DNA of 21,525 nucleotides from a bacterium. Lineage in GTDB: Bacteria; Verrucomicrobiota; Kiritimatiellia; UBA8416. Each line of letters opens with the position of its first letter. The stretch's first letter is position 1. The stretch is from positions 1-21,525 of the forward strand of contig JAIFLS010000120.1 in the NCBI GenBank assembly GCA_020048935.1, written 5' to 3'. This document shows positions 1 to 6,755 of the stretch, piece after piece. The notes below the pieces were generated by a model. The model was not told where the DNA came from and did no database searches. It saw nothing but the letters and a program-made list of their open reading frames with translations. Position numbers and translations under genes: made by a program.

Positions 1-461
1 ACGCTGTTCGTCTCCGAGGCGTCCACATGCCAGCAGCTTGGGGCGTTTGTCACCCATTCGCCGCCGGATTTCTCGGCACCCAGCCACCAGGTCGGGGCTG
101 CATAATCATAGACCTCACCGGCCGTAAAGAATGCATCACCCCAGTTGATGTAGGCACGGCTGACCGGATTGCTGTCAACCCCGTCCAGCCAGCCGTCACG
201 GTCAGTATCCCCCGCAAAGGGGTCGGTAAGGACGGCGAACTCGGCGAGGTTGTCGAGCGTGTCGGTATCGTCGTCGTACGCGGCATCCACCGCGTTGTTC
301 GCGTCCAGGCCGTAGAAGATCTCGAAGGCATCGCTCATGCCGTCGTCATCGGTATCGATAGCCAGAACCGGGAGCACTACCAACATACCGAGGAAGAGCA
401 CTACCGTAGCACGAACCGGAAGACTCAACCGCTGCCACTGTTTTTTCAGTTTCTTTGTCAC
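1..461 (-). CDS. Secreted Asp-rich (thrombospondin-3-like) protein, 3' part outside window
   Basis: Translating the minus strand from a GTG at 459-461 gives an open frame to the window edge (about 153 residues, incomplete). Residues 1-34 are a clear Sec signal peptide: basic start (TKKLKKQWQR), hydrophobic core, and a likely cut after VLA. The mature part opens with DTDDDGMSDAFE and continues with DDDTDTLDNLAEF and DTDRDGWLDGVDSNP. These are calcium-binding-type Asp repeats like those of thrombospondin type 3 or dockerin-like spacers. A segment rich in Trp and Tyr follows. The start is supported by a GGGAG Shine-Dalgarno 8 nt upstream and an in-frame TAG 15 nt upstream of the GTG. It begins only 4 bp after the stop of the long repeat protein, so the two are almost certainly cotranscribed. 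Its function is unknown; an extracellular or surface role is inferred. The missing C-terminus could carry an anchor or a catalytic domain. Confidence 0.8.
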   Translation of the reverse strand, partial: MTKKLKKQWQRLSLPVRATVVLFLGMLVVLPVLAIDTDDDGMSDAFEIFYGLDANNAVDAAYDDDTDTLDNLAEFAVLTDPFAGDTDRDGWLDGVDSNPVSRAYINWGDAFFTAGEVYDYAAPTWWLGAEKSGGEWVTNAPSCWHVDASETNS

Positions 462-465
462 AATA

Positions 466-3400
466 CTACTCCCATACTAATGTTCTAGCCGTTCTAAATC
501 CTACGCTGGATTCCGCCATTTCAGGTTTAAGTCCGGAGCAACCCGTCACAAGTAGACCCCGCATCAAGCTACCCCAGCTTCCGCCGTGCACCTTGTGGGG
601 ATCAACATCCGGTTCACTTCCAGATAACAGATCATTGCTCCACTCAGCAATGTTTCCACTTGCATCCGCGAGTCCATAAGGACTTCTCCCGGAATAGCTG
701 CCGACAGGAGCGGTCGACACTGCATTTGCTTCATATATGTCCGAGCTATTCAGGTAGTTAGCGGCGTTGGTGCTCATGGTGTCGGAGGAGGTACCGAACG
801 CATAGAACCGCTGTCTCATATCGCTCCATGCGGCGGCTTTCACCCATTCCGCCTGTGTCGGCAGGCGATATCCGCTGTTCGTGGTTACGCTTGCCCAGCC
901 GTTGGCGGGACTGTATGCGGCATCAAGACCTTCCACAGCGCTCTTCCAGTTGCAGAAGGTGGCGGCGCCGAACCATGTTACATACATCATCGGATGGTCG
1001 CCACGACCGGCAACGACCGAGAAGCGCGCTCCCGGAACTGCACCAGCATCATAGGTAACCGAGGCGGCAGGAGCGGCATTGGTGGTCAGGCAAAGCAGGT
1101 TGGTGGTGGCGGCCAGATAGACCTCGCCAGCCTCCACGCTGAGTTCGCCGTTGGTCAGGGCGTTAAGGCAAGCCACGTATTGTGACGCCGTCACCTCGAA
1201 CGGCGACATGAGGTAGTCGTAAGTCACGCCGCTAGCCACCGATCCGGTACTATGTCCTATAGGCACTGCCCTCAGCACGACATTGTCGACGCCAAGCACA
1301 AAGTACCAATCACCCGAGTTATAGCGGAACCTGACAGCCAGGGTTTGCCCCAGATTGGCATGGGCCTGCCCCGTCGCGAACACCAGCCCACCGGAGACAG
1401 ACATGTTGCCGGACGCAATGGTCTCGCCAACGGTTGAAGCCACGACACTGGTGCCCGCGAGAAGCTCCGCCTTGTACTGCAGTGAACCCGAAGCATTCTC
1501 GGCGGCGGCATTGAAGGTAAGGGTATACGTGTAATTGGGCTTCAAGGTATCGACTATGGATGTCGTGGTAATGTAGCGGGCATTCCAAATCCATGCCGCC
1601 TGATACCCATAAGGCGTGGACATGGTGCCGGAGTCCTCATTCCAGAGACCCGCCCTGTTGTCTGAACGGGACCAGCCTGGAGGCATGGTGCCGCCATCAG
1701 GCGTACGCCCGCTGACGATAGGCGTTTCAAAGCTGTCATGGAAAACCAGATATGGATCGACGACCGCACTCTCTTCAGATGACCAATCGGTTTCATTCAG
1801 GTTGGCAGAGATGTCGCGGGTCTTCACTTTGTAACTGTATGTGACGTAAGGGGTCAGGTTTGCATCAGTCCATGCCGGGCTATCCTGCCAGCCACTCGAA
1901 TTCCCGTTGACTGTGTTGCTGAAATAGTATTGAACCCCGTTCACATCCGTGGCTTGCGATGCGGTCATGGTAATGGAGTTATTAGCGGCCGCCGCCGGCT
2001 CGGAACCATCCCGCCAAGTCGACGGATCGGGGCTTGGCGCCGTGACATCGGCGGCGGTACTCGAGGCAAGAAGAAGCACATTGTCGTAGATGATGTGTCC
2101 GCCGCTGTACCCGCCGGTGGGCTTGCGAAGGCGCACGCCTATGGCCTGCCCCAGACGCGGATTGCCCGGAGCTGGACTGAAGGTGATGGTTCTGCTTGTT
2201 GCAGCCATGCCGTTCGTGCCAGGCGAGCCTGATGCGGTGGCTATGACATTGGTGCCAGCAAGAAGATCAACGCCGTACCCCGCGTTGCCGCCATTTTCAG
2301 CGGCAGCATTGAAGGAAAGAATGTACTTGATGCCAGCTTCCAACACGGCACCCGTATTGGCGATGGTGTATTTTGTACCCATGGACCCGACATTGTCATA
2401 TACATAGGCAGCCTGAGAGCCAAAGGGCGTCGCAAATGTTCCAGCGGCCTCGTCATGCAGACCGGCAGTTCCTGTACCGGTCCGAACCCAGCCCTGGGAG
2501 TTAGTAGCATATGATGCGGTAACATCCGCGTGCGGTGGCGCTTCGAAGCTCTCATAAAGCAGGACTTCGGAATCCGCAGTGGCGCTGGCCTCTTCCGACC
2601 ACCCCGTCTCATTATCGTTCTTTGAATTGTCGCGGGCCTTTACCTTATAGGCATAGGCGACGCCATCGGTCAGCCCTGTATCGGTCCAGATATTGGCATC
2701 AATCCATCCGCTGACGTGGCCATTCACCGTGTTTGTGAAGAAATACTGCACATGATTGGCGTCGCTGGCCCTGGCGGCGGTCATGGTTATACCGGCATTC
2801 GCTGAAGCCACCGGCCCGCCGTCCCAAAGCATGGCGTTTGGCACCGGAGCCGTGGTGTCGAAAGAGGTGTCGGACGCCTCAAGCCTGAGATTGTCGAACA
2901 TCACGTCCTGATTCCATGCGCCTGCAACCTGGCGCAACCGGATGGCGAGAGGCTGGCCGAGATGCGAATTGCTGTCTGTTGCTATGAAGCTGATCCTGGC
3001 TTGTGACGACAAGGAGGACAGTGCCGCCGTGGCCGAGAAACTATTGGCGCTCGCGGGAGCGTTGGTAACACTGGCGATCACATTCGTTCCGGCAAGCAAA
3101 TCGATGGCACCGGCAGCTCCTGAACCGCCAACGGCGATATCACAGGTGAGCGTATAATGCACCCATGCCGTCAGGCTTTTATGGAGGATTGCCGGTGTTG
3201 TCGCAAGGGCGCCGTCACGCAGCCCCGTATTCGGATAGTCATCCAGATACGCGAATTGCGAGCCCGTTTTGCCGGTCATGGAAGAATCATTTATGCCCGT
3301 TTTGTCTGTCCTCGTCGAGATCCACCCTGACGGCGAATTCGTGACCCGGCCGGTTGTATCCGGGTTCTCGAAGCTCTCGTAGAAGGAAAACGTGATTCTG

Positions 3401-5715
3401 GAGGCAACCAGCAGCACGTTATCATATAGGATGTGGCCGGTGCTGTACCCGCCGGTGGGTTTGCGAAGCCGCACGCCTATGGTCTGGCCAAGGTAAGGGT
3501 TGTCGGGGGCCGGGCTGAAGGTGATGGTTCTGCTGGTTGCAGCCATGTTGTTCGTGCCGGGAGTCCCTGATGCGGTAGCTATTACATTAGTCCCGGCCAG
3601 AAGATCAACGCCGTACCCGGCCGGACCATTGTTCTCAGCGGCAGCATTGAAGGAAAGCACATACTGGGTACCTACCTCCAGGACTGCCGCCGTGTTGGTG
3701 ATCGTATAGCGCGTATTCAATGTCCCTACATTATCATAAAGATAGGCAGCCTGGGAGCCATAGGGCGTGACAAACTTGCCTGATGCCTCGTCATGCAGAC
3801 CAGCTTTACCGGTTCCTGTCGTGCTCAGGACCCATCCCTGCGAGTTTGTGCTAATTTCGTTGGTGACATCCGCATGCGGCGGTGCTTCGAAACTTTCGTA
3901 GAGCAGTATATCGGAATTGACAGTGGTGCTCTTTACCGCCGACCAATCCGACTCGTTCAGATTGGAGGAACAATCCCGAGTTTTCACCTTGTAGGTGTAT
4001 GTTGCACCGTCCGTAAGACCCGTGTCCGTCCAGCCCGGGCTTGACTGCCAGCCGCTGACGTGACCGTTTACCGTATTGGTGAAGAAGTATTGGATTCCGT
4101 TTGGATCGCTGGCTGTGGCGGCGATCATGTAGATGCTGCTTCCTGAAACGGGTACCGGCTCGGCCAGCCATGTCGATGGATTTGGCGTCGGGGCTGACAC
4201 ATCAGAGGAAGTATCGGAAGCGGCAAGCTGTATATTATCATAGATGATGTGGCCGGCGTTCCACGCGCCAGTCGGCTTGCGAAGACGCACGCCTATGGTC
4301 TGCCCCAGATGCGGATGGCCCGGCGCGGGAGTGAAGGTGATAGTTCTGCTTGTTGCAGCCATGTTGTTCGTGCCGGAAGTGCCTGATACCGTAGCCACCA
4401 CATTCGTTCCGGCAAGCAACTCGACTCCGTACCCGGCCGGACCATTGTTCTCAGCGGCAACATTGAAGGAAAGAACGTACTGGGTACCAGCTTCCAGCAC
4501 GGCACCCATATTGGCGATGGTGTACTTCGTATCCATCGTACCTACATTATCGTAAACATACGCGGCCTGCGAACCGTAAGGCGTGACAAACTTGCCTGAT
4601 GCCTCATCGTGGAGACCGGCATTTCCACTCAGCGTAGTGCTGTATACCCAGCCCTGGGAGTTGGTTGCGTATGCCGAGGTTACATCCGCGTGCACGGGTG
4701 CCTCGAAGCTCTCATAGAGCAAAACACTGGAACTAGCCGTCGCGCCTGCCTCGTCCGACCATGCGGTTTCATTGTAATTGGACGAGTTGTCGCGTGCCTT
4801 CACCTTGTAGCTGTATGTGACGCCATCCGTAAGTCCCGTGTCCGTCCACACCGGAGAACTTATCCATCCGCTGACGTTTCCATTAACGGTGTTAGTGAAG
4901 AAATACTGCACGTGGTTGTCGTCCGTCGCGGTAGTCGCCGTCATCGTTATGCTGGTATTGGCTGAAGCTACCGGACCACTGTGCCAAAGCATCGTCGTTG
5001 GCACCGGGGAATTCGTATCGCTGGAAGTATCAACAGCATCAAGCCTCAGGTTATCGAACAGGACATCCGCATTCCACACCCCTGCGACCTTGCGCAACCG
5101 GATTGCGAGCGTCTGCCCGAGATACGGATGGCTGTCGGTCGGGATGATGCTGATCTTTGCCAATGAGGACATGGTCTCAAGGGCGTGGCTCACGGAGAAA
5201 TCGTTTGCGGTGGCGGGCGCGTTTGTCACGCTGGCGATCACATTCGTACCGGCCAACAGGTCAATGGCGCCAACTCCGCCAGAGCCTGAAACCGTAACGT
5301 CACAAGTTAGCGTGTAATGGACCCATGCCGTCAGGTTACTGCTTAGGATTTCGCTGGTTGTCGTCAGCGCTCCATCAAACAGTCCGGTGTTGGGATAGTC
5401 GTCCACGTATGCGAACTGGGTGCCAGTCTTATCGGCGACGGATGCGTCATTGATGCCGGTCTTGTCGGTCCTGGTTGAGACCCAGCCCGCAGGCGAGTTT
5501 GTGACCCTGCCTGTGGTGTCGGGACACTGGGCCACAACAAAGAGCCATGCGGTCAGGGCCAGGCATATCCGGGCTGGCATTTTGCGAGCACTTGTAAATC
5601 CAATTCCCATACCGCCTCTTGGACGGCCATCAAGCCTGCACGTACAGAACAGTTTCACGTTTCGGTTCCCTTCGATGTTCTCGACCGCTCCCTCATGAAG
5701 AGTTAGCGCCGACAT
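466..5715 (-). CDS. Giant secreted repeat protein: jelly-roll/Fn3-like modules with C-terminal FGE/SUMF1-like domain
   Basis: A 1749-codon frame. Residues 46-63 (MPARICLALTAWLFVVAQ) are a signal-peptide core. Modules by approximate residue: A1 65-225, Fn 226-330, B1 331-497, Fn 498-602, B2 603-772, A2 775-947, Fn 948-1048, B3 1049-1217, Fn 1218-1320, C 1321-1485. A, B and C are beta-rich, usually opening with YESFE(A/N)P and closing with (Y/F)DN(V/L); they resemble carbohydrate-binding jelly rolls. The Fn segments carry FFTNTVNG..SGW..TDTGLT..YKVK(A/T)RD. Residues about 1486-1749 are an FGE/SUMF1 (C-type-lectin fold) domain with YRLPTQAEW, SGNIAEW, GGSW and a final GFRTA. The start at 5715 has GGAAAGG 8 nt upstream. 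An ATG at 5610 (residue 36, AAGAGG close upstream) would give a cleaner signal peptide and may be the true start. The role is probably extracellular glycan or surface binding, which is inference. Confidence 0.85.
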   Translation of the reverse strand: MSALTLHEGAVENIEGNRNVKLFCTCRLDGRPRGGMGIGFTSARKMPARICLALTAWLFVVAQCPDTTGRVTNSPAGWVSTRTDKTGINDASVADKTGTQFAYVDDYPNTGLFDGALTTTSEILSSNLTAWVHYTLTCDVTVSGSGGVGAIDLLAGTNVIASVTNAPATANDFSVSHALETMSSLAKISIIPTDSHPYLGQTLAIRLRKVAGVWNADVLFDNLRLDAVDTSSDTNSPVPTTMLWHSGPVASANTSITMTATTATDDNHVQYFFTNTVNGNVSGWISSPVWTDTGLTDGVTYSYKVKARDNSSNYNETAWSDEAGATASSSVLLYESFEAPVHADVTSAYATNSQGWVYSTTLSGNAGLHDEASGKFVTPYGSQAAYVYDNVGTMDTKYTIANMGAVLEAGTQYVLSFNVAAENNGPAGYGVELLAGTNVVATVSGTSGTNNMAATSRTITFTPAPGHPHLGQTIGVRLRKPTGAWNAGHIIYDNIQLAASDTSSDVSAPTPNPSTWLAEPVPVSGSSIYMIAATASDPNGIQYFFTNTVNGHVSGWQSSPGWTDTGLTDGATYTYKVKTRDCSSNLNESDWSAVKSTTVNSDILLYESFEAPPHADVTNEISTNSQGWVLSTTGTGKAGLHDEASGKFVTPYGSQAAYLYDNVGTLNTRYTITNTAAVLEVGTQYVLSFNAAAENNGPAGYGVDLLAGTNVIATASGTPGTNNMAATSRTITFSPAPDNPYLGQTIGVRLRKPTGGYSTGHILYDNVLLVASRITFSFYESFENPDTTGRVTNSPSGWISTRTDKTGINDSSMTGKTGSQFAYLDDYPNTGLRDGALATTPAILHKSLTAWVHYTLTCDIAVGGSGAAGAIDLLAGTNVIASVTNAPASANSFSATAALSSLSSQARISFIATDSNSHLGQPLAIRLRQVAGAWNQDVMFDNLRLEASDTSFDTTAPVPNAMLWDGGPVASANAGITMTAARASDANHVQYFFTNTVNGHVSGWIDANIWTDTGLTDGVAYAYKVKARDNSKNDNETGWSEEASATADSEVLLYESFEAPPHADVTASYATNSQGWVRTGTGTAGLHDEAAGTFATPFGSQAAYVYDNVGSMGTKYTIANTGAVLEAGIKYILSFNAAAENGGNAGYGVDLLAGTNVIATASGSPGTNGMAATSRTITFSPAPGNPRLGQAIGVRLRKPTGGYSGGHIIYDNVLLLASSTAADVTAPSPDPSTWRDGSEPAAAANNSITMTASQATDVNGVQYYFSNTVNGNSSGWQDSPAWTDANLTPYVTYSYKVKTRDISANLNETDWSSEESAVVDPYLVFHDSFETPIVSGRTPDGGTMPPGWSRSDNRAGLWNEDSGTMSTPYGYQAAWIWNARYITTTSIVDTLKPNYTYTLTFNAAAENASGSLQYKAELLAGTSVVASTVGETIASGNMSVSGGLVFATGQAHANLGQTLAVRFRYNSGDWYFVLGVDNVVLRAVPIGHSTGSVASGVTYDYLMSPFEVTASQYVACLNALTNGELSVEAGEVYLAATTNLLCLTTNAAPAASVTYDAGAVPGARFSVVAGRGDHPMMYVTWFGAATFCNWKSAVEGLDAAYSPANGWASVTTNSGYRLPTQAEWVKAAAWSDMRQRFYAFGTSSDTMSTNAANYLNSSDIYEANAVSTAPVGSYSGRSPYGLADASGNIAEWSNDLLSGSEPDVDPHKVHGGSWGSLMRGLLVTGCSGLKPEMAESSVGFRTARTLVWE
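1262..5521 (-). repeat. 2160-bp (720-codon) in-frame tandem duplication inside the giant gene
   Basis: Matching landmarks sit exactly 2160 bp apart: A modules at 5491 and 3331, the A-end motif at 5041 and 2881, the YESFE codons of B1 and B3 at 4701 and 2541, and of B2 and C at 3885 and 1725. Copy 1 spans roughly 3401-5521 and copy 2 roughly 1262-3361. The register is lost only inside module C, where a shift of about 21 bp appears (3411 versus 1272). The unit is A-Fn-B-Fn-B/C. Within each unit the B modules are also paralogous to each other. Confidence 0.85.
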
Positions 5716-5832
5716 AATCGTTGCCTTTCCACGTCATCTGCATACCGGCTGCAGAACACTCACCACTTCAGCATCTCCGTCTTCGCTCCCAGTGCTATCC
5801 GGTGTTGCACTAGAGAACGGATCACGGTTGAC

Positions 5833-5862
5833 AATGTACAGACTTCACAAGCATTTTGTCTA
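5833..5862 (-). promoter_or_regulatory. Candidate sigma70-type promoter for the secreted-protein operon
   Basis: On the minus strand TAGACA (5857-5862; 5 of 6 matches to TTGACA) and TACATT (5833-5838; 4 of 6 to TATAAT) are separated by 18 bp. Transcription would start near 5826, about 110 nt upstream of the first possible start codon. Recognised by eye only. The TTGACA/TATAAT consensus may not hold exactly in this lineage. Confidence 0.4.
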
Positions 5863-5895
5863 TTACGATTTCCCCCATTTTTCACTAAGGATTTT

Positions 5896-5915
5896 CCCTA
5901 GAGGTCCCTAGGGGT
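5896..5915. promoter_or_regulatory. Tandem 10-bp repeat, candidate regulator-binding site
   Basis: Two head-to-tail copies, CCCTAGAGGT and CCCTAGGGGT, differ by one base. The second contains the 8-bp palindrome CCCTAGGG. A one-helical-turn period lying 34-53 bp upstream of the candidate -35 box is the arrangement expected of an activator site. The obvious candidate regulator is the NarL-type response regulator encoded immediately upstream. The binding is inference. Confidence 0.45.
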
Positions 5916-6053
5916 GGGCAACTCCATGAGGTACGGCGAACGTGATGCGGCATCGCATGAAACCAAAGGAAATGGCCACATTCGCCTTGATATCCACCCA
6001 AATACACCAGGCACGGACCAAATTCGGGACGCCGTTGCCACATGTATCAGCGA

Positions 6054-6722
6054 CTAAAGCTCCAGAGCGGTCAGCCCCTCTTGAATGGCGTACTTCGTGA
6101 GCTGGGGAATGCTGTGTACGCCTACCTTTTCCATGATGTTCGATCTATGGGTCTCAATCGTTTTTGGAGACAGACCAAGCCTCTCTGCAATACACTTTAC
6201 CGTGATGCCTTCAGCAACTAACTGGAGGACCTCACGCTCACGGGCGCTCAGCAACGTCATGGCTGACGCATCAGACCCGGAGCCGGGACCATTGACAATA
6301 TCACCCACGACAATGCCCTGAATCGCCGGGCTGAGGTACGGGTTTCCACCCTGGATGATTTCAATTGCCCGTATCAGTTCCACACACGCAGAGTCCTTGA
6401 TCAGGAATCCACGCGCACCCGCCCTGAGGATCTCCTGCACCAAACGCCGGTCGGTCGTCATCGAAAGCGCCAGCACTTTCGCGTTCTTGACGATTCTACT
6501 TAACCTCTTTGTTGCCTCGACCCCATTCATGTCAGGCATGGCGATATCCATAATCACGATATCCGGCAACGTTTCTTTCGCCATCGCAAGGCATTCCCTC
6601 CCATTACAGGCATCGCCCACAACGTCGATGTTTTCTTCGTTTTCAAGGAGAGAGCGCAGGCCTTCCCTGACAATCCGGTGGTCATCGACAATCAATACCC
6701 GTGTTTTCACAGAGTCACTCAT
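6054..6722 (-). CDS. NarL/FixJ (LuxR-type) DNA-binding response regulator
   Basis: A 222-residue protein with the standard two-domain layout. The receiver domain (about 8-125) has the acidic pair D13/D14, phospho-acceptor D59 in IVIMDIAMPDMNG, S87 and K109. The C-terminal LuxR/GerE helix-turn-helix (about 155-220) has LLSAREREVLQLVAEG and a recognition region LSPKTIETHRSNIMEKVGV. All key residues are present, so it should be phosphorylatable and should bind DNA as a dimer. The start is fixed by a strong GAGGAGG Shine-Dalgarno 6 nt before the ATG. It lies 33 bp downstream of the histidine-kinase gene, its probable partner. Downstream lies the intergenic region with the tandem CCCTAG repeat, so the secreted-protein operon is a plausible target. 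The physiological signal is unknown. Confidence 0.93.
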   Translation of the reverse strand: MSDSVKTRVLIVDDHRIVREGLRSLLENEENIDVVGDACNGRECLAMAKETLPDIVIMDIAMPDMNGVEATKRLSRIVKNAKVLALSMTTDRRLVQEILRAGARGFLIKDSACVELIRAIEIIQGGNPYLSPAIQGIVVGDIVNGPGSGSDASAMTLLSAREREVLQLVAEGITVKCIAERLGLSPKTIETHRSNIMEKVGVHSIPQLTKYAIQEGLTALEL

Positions 6723-6755
6723 TGGTTTCCTCCTCTCGGTTCATGCCTAACTCGT

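Larger units (their letters stand above)
5716..6053. other. Intergenic region between response regulator and giant secreted-protein gene
   Basis: This is a 338-bp gap without a credible gene, somewhat AT-richer around 5825-5895 than its surroundings. It contains a candidate minus-strand promoter and a tandem 10-bp repeat, both listed separately. It also has a short inverted repeat (ATGCG-GCAT-CGCAT, 5945-5958) that lacks a U-tract, so it is not called a terminator. I see no clear terminator for the response-regulator gene. Confidence 0.7.

Noticed and set aside
85..100. Possible second copy of the tRNA-Pro 3' end (GGTCGGGGC)
   Set aside because: Only 9 bp match, within coding sequence. This is expected by chance in GC-rich DNA.
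27..488. Plus-strand open frame of 153 codons at the left edge
   Set aside because: It is antisense to a frame with a clear signal peptide, ribosome site and Asp repeats, and its own translation has no recognisable features.
5521..5580. Lipoprotein lipobox (FVVAQC) in the giant protein
   Set aside because: The residue before Cys is Gln, whereas a lipobox needs Gly, Ala or Ser there. A normal Sec signal is more likely.
5945..5958. Inverted repeat ATGCG-GCAT-CGCAT as terminator of the response-regulator gene
   Set aside because: The stem is only 5 bp and no U-tract follows on the minus strand.
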